The position numbers and the translations under genes are program-made. The notes under the pieces were generated by a model that saw nothing but the letters and a program-made list of their open reading frames with translations, did not search any database and was not told the DNA's origin. Of a stretch of DNA of 64,000 nt, positions 51,543 through 59,849 are shown piece by piece. The stretch spans positions 104,805,467-104,869,466 of the forward strand of contig NC_044996.1 of the NCBI RefSeq assembly GCF_008728515.1, in the 5' to 3' direction. Each line of letters starts with the position of its first letter. The stretch's first letter is position 1. This stretch comes from Papio anubis (Eukaryota > Chordata > Mammalia > Primates > Cercopithecidae).

Positions 51543-52118
51543 TATATATGTATATATCCATATGTATAATAATTCAGGTACAGAATTCAAAAGAAAAGGG
51601 CATTTTATTTATTTATACACATACACGTGTGTGTATGTATAAAATGATGCCCTTTCATGTAAAGACAAAGTTTTAAAGCAAAAAAATGGAAGGAGACAAG
51701 CAAATACTCCCTTGTGTACCCCCAGAACCACTTATCCTGGGCCACTATTTTTTGAGTGGAGGATGCTTTGTTTTAAAGGGTTTGTTTTGTTTTTGTTTTT
51801 CAAACTTTAACCTGTCTGTGGACAGATACCTGTAGCCAAGATTTCTGTCTCTTGGGCATATGAGTAGGAGCCAGTCTGGGAGCTAGTGGGTTTTTCATTT
51901 GAATTACAAATCTGCTATAAAATCGTCTAAGCTGTACATTGCATGGTTTCCTCTTGCAGCTCTCAAATCGACTAGAAGTGGTGAAGGAATTTCTGAGAAA
52001 CAATGAGGATCTTAGAAGTGGCCTTACAGAAGATATGCAGAAGCTAGACAGCCTCCGTCTACATCAGAAACTGGATTCACAGGAACCTGGGAGACAGACA
52101 CCTGACAGGAAGGCCTGA
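35257..52118 (+). CDS. CXorf38: CXorf38 orthologue, uncharacterised DUF4559 protein (6 coding exons, 319 aa)
   Basis: Coding exons: 35257-35472, 35636-35770, 43701-43820, 45669-45818, 46113-46292, 51960-52118. All are whole-codon exons (72, 45, 40, 50, 60, 52 codons plus TGA) with GT-AG introns, giving 319 residues, the length I recall for human CXorf38. Residues 1-72 form an N-terminal helical region (SELAARLNCAEYKNWVKAG). Residues 77-103 hold a Cys/His cluster (C77, C80, H90, H91, H99, C103). R162-N163-x3-H167 sits in a helical context. From about 226 to 310 the chain is Glu/Leu/Lys-rich and likely coiled coil. There is no signal peptide or membrane segment. The molecular function is not established. 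The R-N-x3-H pattern suggests a HEPN-type fold, but this is inference. The ATG at 35257 is the start that gives the family N-terminus MVLSEL. Confidence 0.96.
35636..35770 (+). CDS. CXorf38: CXorf38 exon 2 (residues 73-117), Cys/His cluster
   Basis: The acceptor is cctgtag (ends 35635) and the donor is gtaagc at 35771. It encodes CQVCAEWKQEILRHHVN and then GDVHWGNCRP. The spacing C-x2-C ... H-H ... H-x3-C resembles a metal-binding knuckle. The following intron is about 7.9 kb. Confidence 0.94.
36538..36828 (+). mobile_element. Alu
   Basis: A sense Alu in CXorf38 intron 2 with a short tail (ctgtcttaaaaaattg). Confidence 0.92.
36940..37690 (+). repeat. Probable L2-like LINE remnant
   Basis: C/T-rich sequence that resembles diverged L2 (for example ctcctcttggttgctgtcat). 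Family assignment is weak. Open frames here are shadows. Confidence 0.35.
37711..38030. mobile_element. MER2-like (Tigger) non-autonomous DNA transposon
   Basis: It begins agttgtctctccttatccat and ends tatggagggctgacta. The interior has cttccaggacccccaaggat and actttaaatcatctctagat, which match MER2 from memory. Confidence 0.8.
38265..39180 (+). repeat. L1 3' fragment, interrupted by an Alu
   Basis: It reads ccacatgacccagcagttcc, gttcctaggtatattcccaa-like text, acagatgtttatagcagctc and caatggaatattgttttgct, typical of old L1. After the Alu at 38649-38948 the same L1 resumes with tagattagtggttgccaggg and aaaatgttctaaagttgac. Confidence 0.8.
38649..38948 (+). mobile_element. Alu inside an L1
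   Basis: A sense Alu missing its first bases (begins cgcacggtggctcacgcc) with tail (GAAAA)n. The flanks share taagaaat/aaagaaat, a possible target-site duplication. Confidence 0.9.
39207..39358 (+). mobile_element. Alu left-arm fragment
   Basis: A sense Alu left half that ends at attagccgggcgtgg, where the next Alu begins. Confidence 0.85.
39359..39710 (+). mobile_element. Alu with internal duplication
   Basis: A sense Alu. The segment aaattagccagctgtggtgg plus tgtgtgct is present twice (39496-39523 and about 39540-39567), so it is about 45 bp longer than normal. Confidence 0.88.
39715..40600 (+). repeat. L2-like LINE fragment
   Basis: The later part, tggatggcttcctgatggcc, ttagaataaaccccacacc and aaggcctggcacgattgggc, matches L2 landmarks. 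The earlier C/T-rich part is more diverged. It has no gene. Confidence 0.6.
40793..41093 (+). mobile_element. Alu
   Basis: A sense full-length Alu with a (CAAAA)n tail. Confidence 0.92.
41251..41440 (-). mobile_element. Truncated Alu
   Basis: An antisense segment from cctttttgagacagggtct to ctgactaatttttttta. The rest of the element is missing. Confidence 0.85.
41532..41831 (-). mobile_element. Alu
   Basis: An antisense Alu with a 24-base T run at 41532-41555, ending gtgcgcccggccc. Confidence 0.92.
42130..42452 (-). mobile_element. Alu
   Basis: An antisense, diverged Alu with a (GTTTTT)n-like tail, ending ccactgtacccagcc. Confidence 0.9.
42740..42965 (-). repeat. MIR
   Basis: It reads accgagcactgtgctagtgc, ttctcacaatatcctttgaa and acagagctggcgtttgaacc, MIR landmarks. 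Confidence 0.85.
43032..43336 (-). mobile_element. Young AluY of Old World monkey type
   Basis: An antisense Alu close to the AluY consensus but with cgcccgccacctcgcccggc, ggctagttttttgtatttt and ttacaggcttgagccaccg. I associate these with cercopithecine AluYRa copies. The flanks share ttttattttattttt, a clear target-site duplication. Confidence 0.9.
43701..43820 (+). CDS. CXorf38: CXorf38 exon 3 (residues 118-157)
   Basis: The acceptor is gctatag and the donor is gtaaga at 43821. It is 40 whole codons from AFMPRGLADKRGPEECDAV to DRKKVTE. It lies about 360 bp downstream of an intronic Alu of Old World monkey type. Confidence 0.94.
43821..45668. other. CXorf38 intron 3, no gene seen
   Basis: This is intronic sequence without recognised coding exons or clear young repeats. 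The short open frames carry no family signature. Confidence 0.5.
45669..45818 (+). CDS. CXorf38: CXorf38 exon 4 (residues 158-207), R-N-x3-H motif
   Basis: The acceptor is ttctgcag and the donor is gtaaaa at 45819. It encodes [20 protein letters not shown] through YSRIEQ. Arg162-Asn163 and His167 (45681-45698) match the RNxxxH signature of HEPN ribonucleases. Confidence 0.94.
46113..46292 (+). CDS. CXorf38: CXorf38 exon 5 (residues 208-267)
   Basis: The acceptor is ccctcag and the donor is gtaaaa at 46293. It encodes LLTSDWAVHIPEEDQRDG and then an acidic, Leu-heptad-like helix through EEQEVLPEE. The reading frame runs on into the intron to a stop at 46377, so intron retention would give a different tail. 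Confidence 0.94.
46690..47120 (-). repeat. L2-like LINE fragment
   Basis: It reads gttttggcttcattcccaaa, gtaataggatcagatacagc and aagttaactcttgtggtagc, reversed L2 landmarks. Confidence 0.6.
48457..48592 (+). mobile_element. Alu left-monomer fragment
   Basis: About 135 bp resembling a single Alu left arm (gcgatggctctgacctataa to gagaccccatctcttgaaac), either a free monomer or a truncated Alu. Confidence 0.8.
49195..49870 (-). repeat. L2-type LINE fragment
   Basis: It reads tttattgagcacctactgtg, tgccaggcacagttctagaa, ttgaaggaggtgaggattaa, gtatctgggggaagaggatt and ctactgcagtggaccaggta, the reverse of L2. The 150-160 codon minus-strand open frames here are repeat shadows. Confidence 0.75.
49950..50115 (-). 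repeat. MIR
   Basis: It reads cctcaccagaatcctaggtg, aagctcagagaggtcagatg and agtcacacagctaattaagt, MIR landmarks. Confidence 0.8.
51045..51130. repeat. MER5-like hAT remnant
   Basis: A short segment ccagacctactgcatgggaa and cagtttaagagctactgctc, resembling MER5A. Confidence 0.5.
51222..51509 (+). mobile_element. Alu
   Basis: A sense Alu with a short second arm. Its A-rich tail passes directly into a CA microsatellite. Confidence 0.92.
51511..51539. repeat. (CA)n microsatellite
   Basis: About 14 uninterrupted CA units grown from an Alu tail, followed by a (TA/TG)-rich stretch. Confidence 0.95.
51592..51656. repeat. Imperfect 65-bp palindrome
   Basis: gaaaagggcattttat on the left pairs with ataaaatgatgccctttc on the right (2-base bulge). 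The centre tacacatacacgtgtgtgta is nearly self-complementary. Confidence 0.75.
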
Positions 52119-52119
52119 G
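51960..52119 (+). CDS. CXorf38: CXorf38 exon 6 (residues 268-319 and stop TGA)
   Basis: The acceptor is tcttgcag (ends 51959). It encodes LSNRLEVVKEFLRNNEDL through PGRQTPDRKA, with TGA at 52116-52118. One base later is a consensus donor (G|GTGAGT at 52119-52125), so the exon probably ends at 52119. Confidence 0.93.
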
Positions 52120-52562
52120 GTGAGTTCAGGCAGATGATGGTGTTAAAGAAGGACAGAATCGCCCCATCTCTTTCATGTCTGTTCTCTCATGTGAGGCCAT
52201 CATGAACACACAACAGTCTAATCTGAAGTTTGTCCTTATTGTTTCAAAGAGAGGACACTGAGGTTTGTGTTCTTTCTCTACTTAACGGTTCTTAAGTCTG
52301 TGAAGTAATTCAACATCAACTCCCTGTTTAGCCAAATATACCTGAAGTCATTGGTCTAGAATTAAATGAATCAGCTTTATAACATAATCAAAAAGCATTT
52401 CTGCCTTAAAATGACACCATTGATGCCTGGCTCTTACCATGGCATTAATAGCAATTGATTAGTTTCCATAAGGAGAACTTCTTAAAATGAGTAACTATCT
52501 TCAGCATTTTACTTTTTTCCCCTCAAATAAAAAAAAAATCAAAACATTCCCTTTCATTTTAG

Positions 52563-52785
52563 GTTGCCTGTCAACAAAAATCAGGCATGTTCTGTGAAAG
52601 TCAGCATGGCTTCCGTCTCAGACATCCTTTTCTGTGCAAAAGGAAAAAGTTACCAGACTATTGTACCCAAACAAAAAGGAATTTTTGTTGTTTTGTCCTG
52701 AACTTTCCTCTCTTTGGAACTATTTTAATATTTGTAAACTTGGGGTTGTATAATCTATTGCAATAAAAAATATTAGATACTCTTT
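52563..52785 (+). other. CXorf38: CXorf38 probable non-coding last exon and polyadenylation site
   Basis: A polypyrimidine-AG acceptor (cattttag, ends 52562) pairs with the donor just after the stop. AATAAA at 52762-52767 is followed about 20 nt later by the likely cleavage site. An Alu begins at 52803. The alternative is an unspliced UTR running through 52119-52785. Confidence 0.6.
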
Positions 52786-52802
52786 GCCAAAACTTGATAC
52801 CA

Positions 52803-53410
52803 GGCCAGGCGTGATGGCTCACACCTGTAATCCCCAGCACTTTGGGAGGCCCAGGCGGGTGGATCACCTGAGGCAAGGAGTTCGAGACCAGCCTGGCCAA
52901 CATAGTGAAACCCCATCTCTACTGAAAAAAAAAATACGCCGGGCGTGGTGGCTCACGCCTGTAATCCCAGCACTTTGGGAGGCCGAGGCGGGCGGATCAC
53001 AAGGTCAGGAGATCGAGACCACGGTGAAACCCCGTCTCTACTAAAAATACAAAAAATTAGCCGGGCGTGGTTGTGGGCGCCTGTAGTCCCAGCTACTCGG
53101 GAGGCTGAGGCAGGAGAATGGCGTGAACCCGGGAGGCGGAGCTTGCAGTGAGCCGAGATCGCGCCACTGCACTCCAGCCTGGGCGACAGAGCGAGACTCC
53201 GTCTCAAAAAAAAAAGAAAAAAAAAGAAAAAAAATACAAAAATTAGCCGGGCATGGTGACATGTGCCTATAATCCCAGCTACTCAGGAGGCTGAGGCAGG
53301 AGAATCGCTTGAACCTGGGAGGCAGAGGTTGCAGTGAGCTGAGACCATGCCACTGTACTCCAGCCTGGGCAATAGAGCGAGATTCTGTCTCCCAAAAAAA
53401 CAAAAAACAG
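52803..53410 (+). mobile_element. Alu split by a nested AluY
   Basis: The outer Alu runs 52803-52937 and resumes at about 53228-53410. It starts just past the CXorf38 polyadenylation signal. Confidence 0.9.
52938..53226 (+). mobile_element. Young nested AluY with 12-bp left-arm deletion
   Basis: It is near-identical to the remembered AluY consensus except that the left arm reads gagatcgagaccacggtgaa, lacking about 12 bases. The right arm has ggcgtgaacccgggaggcgg and gagcttgcagtgagccgaga. It is probably an Old World monkey subfamily. Confidence 0.9.
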
Positions 53411-53727
53411 CAACAAAACTTACTACCATCCAGGGATTTTTTTGCTATTTAAAAGGTGAATTTCTTTTCTGGTCCTAAACTGTAACTGCTTAACTTAGTA
53501 AAGGCTGTGTTTGGCCAGGCCTGTGCCAGAGGCTTACCTGTAGTGCTCCACCCACTGGCAGGCAAGTCCTATTCCTATTCACCCAGGATGCCCAAGGCTG
53601 GGCTGGGATATAAATGCTGGGATAGGAAAGAAATATTTCCTTTTTAGAGGAAAGCAAGAAGAAACATTGCCTGAAAGGCGATTTTTCTAGTCGTTTCCAA
53701 TTAGTACAGAAATGTTACTGCCTCTGG

Positions 53728-54007
53728 GTACAGTGGCTCACGCCTGTAATCCCAGCATTGGTGGGCGGATCACTTGAGCCCAGGAGTGTAGTACCAACCT
53801 GGGCAAGTTGGCAAGACCCCATCTCTACAAAAAAGTTAAAAATTACCTGGGCATGGTGGCACACACCTTTAGTCTCAGCTACTCAGGTGGCTGAGGTGGG
53901 AGGATCCCTTGAGCCCAGGTGGTCAAGGCTGTGGTGAGCTATGATCATGCCATTGCACTCCAGCCTGGGTAACAGAACAAGACCCTGTCTCAAAAAAACC
54001 CCAAAAA
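53728..54007 (+). mobile_element. Alu with small left-arm deletion
   Basis: A sense, older Alu. It lacks about 15 bases after cccagcatt. Confidence 0.9.
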
Positions 54008-55514
54008 ACTGTTACTACTAGGTTGGAGTAGCCTAAGGCAGTAGGGCAAGGAGGTGGGCCCAGGCTGGTCTGTGGGGAGCTGGAGAATGGTGACTTGAGT
54101 GACCAGTAGACTGACAGGACCCAGGCCAGCATCACAAGCAGGGATGTCAGGCAGGAGCAGGGGAGCTTCTCGCTTGGCAGCTGGTTTATGGTACACATTT
54201 GAAAAGTAAGCTCCTGGGGCCTGGCCTCACATGCTCAGTGAACATTTGACTGAAGGGCCCCTCTTAGCTTGGGAGTATTCCCAGGCCTAAATGTTAGTTA
54301 TGCTGTTAACTAAGCCTGGTCCTTCATTACAAAATTTAAAAATGAAATTGCATCATTCTTGTGGAAATTCAAAGACAAACATTTTCTTTCAACAAATTCA
54401 CACATTCGTTCATGCTTTTTCTATACCTTTTACCCCTAAAGTCATCCACTCCTGACTTCCTCCTGCTGGTTTCCCAAACTGCGCAATGACTGCCCCATCG
54501 TAGGCAGTGGTCTGCGGAGTCGGCCTCACTTTCACCTTTCCCCGCATCTACTTGTTTCCAAGGCCAGCGGTACTTAACTGGGTCAAGTTGCCTGTGGACC
54601 TTCAGGAACAGAATTGCCATGTTCCTCGCTGCCTGCAGGAAAGGCTCCATTCCAAGCCCAGTGAAGATGTGTGCCTATCCAGCCGCCTACCAAGGATGTC
54701 ATCTGTAGAATGGGTGGAGGGCAGGGGTTTATTTGGTGTACATTTTTATGTTAAAATGCACTTAATATCACTCTGGAAAGCCCAGATGAGTGCAGATGTG
54801 CCTGTAACTTCCTCCTTTAATCTGTCCAGGTAGTATTTAATCTTTAGTCTTACATTTTCTTTCTCCCTTCATTTCATGGAATTCCTTGAGAAAACTTCAA
54901 CAGTAAAGAAAGAAATTTCATTCATCTCACAACTCTTCCAAATGAAGAAACTTAGCGAAATATTTCCGAGCTTCTAGATGTGCAATACAAAACTTGGGAT
55001 CAAATGGAATCTTGATTCATTAACCAATTTAAGATCTGACTTCTGATTTTAGGAACTTTGGGTTATGAACGCTTCCATTTTATACCTGTGTCTAGTTAGT
55101 TTGCCCACAAGCTTTTATCAAGGGTCCACCATGTGCCAGCCCCTGAAGTAGATATAAATACAAGGATGTGTAAGGTATGGATGATGGTATACGAGCTGTC
55201 ATCTTACTGGATTTGTCCGCTCTGATAAAGATACGGTTCCGAAAACTTTTTAAAACCCCAGAGAGGACTTTAAGGCAATGTAGCATCATCTATAGAGACA
55301 TCAACCTGTTGATATCTTTCTATTTAACGGAACTGTGCACCTGGGCACAAGGGTGTGCACAACAGGATGTGTACAGCAGCACTGTTAAAGTGTAGCGCAT
55401 TATACTACAGAATCTTATGCAACTGTTGGAAAGAATGAAGCGACGCCGCACTGTGGTCATGCAGTGGTCTCAGACATACTAACTAGAAAAGCAAAAGGCT
55501 TAACAATGCATAGC

Positions 55515-55827
55515 AGTCGCGCGCGGTGCCTCACGCCTGTAATCCTAGCACTTTGGGAGGCTGAGTGGGGCGGATCACCTGAGGTCAAGAGTTTGAGACC
55601 AACCTGGCCAACATGGTGAAACCCTGTCTCTACTAAAAACACAAAAAAGGCGGGCACGGTGGCACGTGCCTGTAATCCCAGCTATTCCGCAGGCTGAGGC
55701 AGGAGAATCGCTTGAACTGGGGAGGTGGAGGTTGCAGTGAGCCGAGATCACACCACTGCACTCCAGCCTGGGTGACAGAGGGAGACTCCGTCTCTAAAAA
55801 ACAACCAAAAAAACAAACACAAGAAAA
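55515..55827 (+). mobile_element. Alu
   Basis: A sense Alu from gcgcgcggtgcctcacgcc to a (CAAA)n tail. Confidence 0.9.
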
Positions 55828-55849
55828 CAATGCATAGCAAGCTATAATG

Positions 55850-57280
55850 TTGTTTGTGTTTTAGAATAGTAGAGGTCTGGAAAGTTGTTTGCTTTTCCCC
55901 AGTTTTTTTTTTTGCTGTGTTACCTCTGTAGGAAATTGAGGTAGAGGGGAGAGTTAGAAGGAATATTTGGCTTTTCTGTTTTATATCCTCCTGGGTGAAA
56001 TTTTTATAACAAACATGTACTGGTGTATTTTGAATGTTTTTAAAATTTTATATTTCAGAATAATAAAATATAAATTCAAACTGCAAGCTGGCTGTGTCGC
56101 ATTTCCTGGGCTATGTTGTAGCCTCCATTCCTCCATTTTGTAGCTCCACCTCCAGGGTCACCTGCAAATTGTCAGGGCAGTGGGAAGAAGCCCAGCACAT
56201 GGATCACTTTCTGCATAGGGCTGTCTGTTTCATTGTGAAGCGCCTTGTCTTCTTCGTCCAGCAATATGATTTGTTGTCAGCCTCTCCCTGGGACACAATA
56301 TGTGGTTCATAGTTTTGAAAGAATTAGAGGAAAAAAATGGTATTAGCATTATAGTTGCAAAGATAAAGCAGTTCTTTGGATTTATCCTGTTCTTCACCAG
56401 GGAGCTCAGAGTACCTAAGGAGGAAGACATTACATATTCAACTCAGAGTAAAACACCTGATTCTGAGAAATGACTAAAGTGCGTTGGTGACAAAAACTGG
56501 AAAACTAGCTCTGCCAATTCAAAAAATGTTACTGGCTTTATAAAGTTGTGGAGATCTGTAGACAGTTTAAATTGCCAAGGTTAGAAAGGATTACGTTTGA
56601 GAGTTTGGGAAGATTATGAAATGATTGTTACCCTAATGATTTAAAAGGTTCATTTTTATTAAAGTATGAATTACCTATTTGGCTTTAAACACTAATATCC
56701 TAGACAACAAAGGGTTAGCTCACTTAGTTGGGTGGGCATATTGTGAATTAGATGCCTTAAGTGGAACATTGCATTATTGTGGAAGTGTTGCAATCTTTTG
56801 GACATTTCCTTGAATTGTTTTGACCTCTAAATTGTAAGTATAGAGTAATAGGAAATTAGCAGCAGAGATTACCTCCTTTTCCCTCACGAGGTTAATTAGA
56901 AACCTACCTGCTCTGAAATGTCTTCAACAGACAGTGGCCTTTCATTGAAATAGACTCAAATTACAAAATGCATATTGTAAGACAACCTAAAAATATATTA
57001 ATTTCTACTTATGAAATTGTTAGTGAAGTGGATATAAAGTTATTCATTTCATAACTTTAAGAACTGGTTTTTAATACTGCATTGTAGTCTGAATTATCTA
57101 AAACATTAAGACCCACTGTTATCTTCCAGAGATTTCTGCTTCTCAAACCCATGCTCTCTATGTGCATGTTAGCAATGACCACAAAACCGTAAACTGAGCA
57201 TTTTGTGACCTCTCTTTGGGAAGGTAGGCAACAAATTTACATGCTTTACTTTCCTACTGACTACCAGAAAGGCATGAGAA
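55850..57280. other. Intergenic, no gene seen
   Basis: AT-rich sequence between CXorf38 and MPC1L. No gene, RNA or clear young repeat was recognised. Confidence 0.5.
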
Positions 57281-57289
57281 TTATTTTAG

Positions 57290-57720
57290 CACCACGTGTG
57301 GTAGCCAGCATCCAGGATGGCCCCTAACAATGCCTGCTTCCCATCCTCATATTGTCCTCCCATAGTGTACCAGAGTTGTTTTGTGTGAACACAGCAGAAG
57401 TGATGGTATGTAACTTCTAAGATGAAGCTGTAAAAGGCTAGAACCTCCATCTTGGGCTGTCTCTTGGAACACCACTCTGGGGGAAGCCACGTCACAAGCA
57501 GCCGTATGGCGAGGCCCAGATGACAAGGAACTGAAGCCTCCTGCAAACAACTATGAATGAGCTTGAAAGTGGATCTTCCAGCTCCAGTCAAATCTTCAGA
57601 GACTGCAGCCCCAGCTGACAGCTGAGAATCCCTGAGCCAGAAGTCCCCCGCTAAATCACTCCCAGATTCCTGACCTTCAGAAATTAAGTGAGGTAACTGT
57701 TTTAAACTAAGTGTTGGGGG
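57290..57720 (+). mobile_element. MLT1-like LTR (ERVL-MaLR), sense
   Basis: It reads ctagaacctccatcttgggc, gccacgtcacaagcagccgt, gacaaggaactgaagcctcc, aatgagcttgaaagtggatc and ctgttttaaactaagtgttg, MLT1-type landmarks. It has no internal genes. Confidence 0.65.
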
Positions 57721-58863
57721 TGATTACATGGCCATAGATAATTCACTACTTCCCCATAGTTCGTTTCCCACCCACCCCCCACCCCCGTCCCCACATGCAG
57801 AATTTCGTGAAACACAGAGACTGCCCACAAAGAGGACTACTGCTTTAATGCCAGAGAAGATAAAGGGGAATCTTCTAGAATTCCACAAATGTGCCCGTTT
57901 TGTCCAAGAACTGATGTCTTCAGAATCTTTGATAGTGCTTTTAAATTTCTTTGCATTTGAAAACTCTATCTAAAGCAGGGTCGAATACTTCTAAACACCT
58001 ACTTTGGGGTTCACCAGTAAACACTCTGGAACTTTCCGCATCCTTCAGAGGCAGGGGCAGGGAAAATTTTTGGGTCAAATCGTAGAGGGCAGCCTCTCCT
58101 ATGTAGGTAATAGCCTTAGCCTACTGCCCCACTACCCCACCCTTCTCGTTTCCCTTTTCTCGGCTCTGTGATTTAAGAGTCCGTAGGAGCCCCCCAAGAT
58201 TCCTAGGGGAATACTCCGAGCTGCCGCTGTTGACCACTGACCCCTCACCCCCAGCTCTAGCTAGCATTCGACAGAGTGATAGGTAACCAGTTCTGCAAAC
58301 TGCCATTTCCCCCGTTTTTAAGGATAAGAAAAGGAGGAAAGAATGATTTTGTCCTTTTACCTATTTACCTAGAATCCCAGGGTTGATGGCAATTGTCCCC
58401 AGAATTGTTTATCCTGTCTCCATGGCTAATTCTATAATTGCTCTCCGTCACCAAGAGATCCTAGGTTCTCTTGAGGACTCCTTAAGGCTACACTGTACCT
58501 CACGACATTCATTTAAAACCCACTTCGAAACATTTCCCTCAGTAGAAAGAGCCCCCAGACTTTTTTTGACGTACAGATTTGTGACTGCACCAAGTTGTGA
58601 GTCATGTGTGATACTAAGCAACCCTGTTTGCCCTGGACATCCAAAACAAGTAACAAAAATATGTTCCCAAGAGAGCTTTAAGAAAAAACAAAAAAGCTGT
58701 GAAGTGCTTTACATTCAAAGTCTTCCTCCCCCATATTAAACTATCTTGAGTTGCAGGTCCTGTGAAGAGAAAGACCAGCTAATCCATCCTCCCCTTCTAA
58801 AAAACATTTCCAGTTTACAAAAGAGGCAACACTCAACTTCAGTTCAATGTTACTTTGTATTTC

Positions 58864-59733
58864 TTTATTAATCAAACTGCAGGTTTAAGTCAGATTCGCA
58901 CTGTTTTAGAGTCAAAACCGAGGTCTTCATTGGCCTTTTTTCAGGAGGAATGACAGTTCAGTGCTTGTGACCTGCAGAGATGAGATCAGGCCCTCTCAGT
59001 TCTTAAGAAGCTTGTTTCGGGGGCTGGGAACCCCGGCTGGTGGCGGCCGCGACGGCGGAGTGTCGCGGGCTTTAGCCTCGGTGCCGCCGCCGTAGTAGAG
59101 TAGGTAGCGACTGGCCTGCACACTCTGCGCCATCACGTTGGTACAGTGGCACGTCATCAGCAGCAGGTTTCGAGGCTGTACGCTGTAGGCGAAGCGCATG
59201 AAGATCGCCGAGTACAAGATGAACGCTGTCGTCATGCGGCCACTGATGATCTCCAGCGACGCCTTCATGTCTTTATTTTTATTTTATTTTATTTATGTAT
59301 TTATTTTTTTGAGACGGAGTTTCACTCTTGTTGCCCAGGCTGGAGTGCAATGGCACGATCTCGGCTCACCGCAACCTCTGCCTCCCAGGTTCAAGCAATT
59401 CTGCCTCAGCCTCCCTAGTAGCTGGGATTATAGGCATGTGCCACCAGGCCCAGCTAATTTTGTATTTTTAGTAGAGACGGGGTTTCTCCATGTTGGTCAG
59501 GCTGGTCTCCAACTCCCGACCTCAGGTGATCCACCCGCCTCGGCCTCCCAAAGTGCTGGGATTACAGGCGTGAGCCACTGCGCCCGGCCTGCCTTCATGT
59601 CTTTAAAGGAAGCCAGCGGAAGGCCCCAGTCGAACACAGGACCCCAGAAGTGAGTGCTGCTCACGTATCCCCGGAACTCCTTGCTCTGGAAGTGATCTCT
59701 CATCGTTCACCACGGTACCGCCACCCTCGCCAT
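58864..59733 (-). pseudogene. MPC1L: MPC1L retrogene, disrupted by a stop codon and an Alu
   Basis: This is an intronless relative of MPC1, an inner-membrane subunit of the mitochondrial pyruvate carrier. Reading the minus strand from ATG at 59731-59733, the protein starts MARVAVPW, meets TGA at codon 9 (59707-59709), and resumes MRDHFQSKEFRGYVSSTHFW through FKDMKA. It is then cut by an Alu (about 59276-59590) inside a 15-bp duplication (59261-59275 and 59591-59605). After the Alu the same frame continues through SLEIISGRMTTAFILYSAIF and RNLLLMTCHCTNVMAQSVQ to a TGA at 58996-58998. Without the Alu the frame is kept and the length is about 135 codons, close to the 136 I recall for human. A minus-strand AATAAA at 58864-58869 marks the 3' end. 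It is convergent with CXorf38. An internal ATG at codon 11 could bypass the stop, but the Alu still removes most of the transmembrane region. Confidence 0.9.
59276..59590 (-). mobile_element. Alu (AluS-type) inserted in MPC1L coding sequence
   Basis: The tail appears as a T/A-rich run at 59276-59309 on the + strand, and the 5' end (cgcccggcc) is at 59581-59589. The perfect 15-bp duplication GCCTTCATGTCTTTA on both sides proves insertion by retrotransposition. The left arm carries the cctgaccaacatggagaaac variant that I associate with AluSp/Sq. It lies in the same orientation as the gene. Confidence 0.95.
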
Positions 59734-59849
59734 GATGGAATAGCCGTAGGTGTGCCTACGGACCGACAGCCAGACCACAACGAAATAGAGCGCAAAGCCC
59801 AGTATCCGCAGCTGACCCTGACTGGGCGCACGCTAGCGACCTCGAGTCT

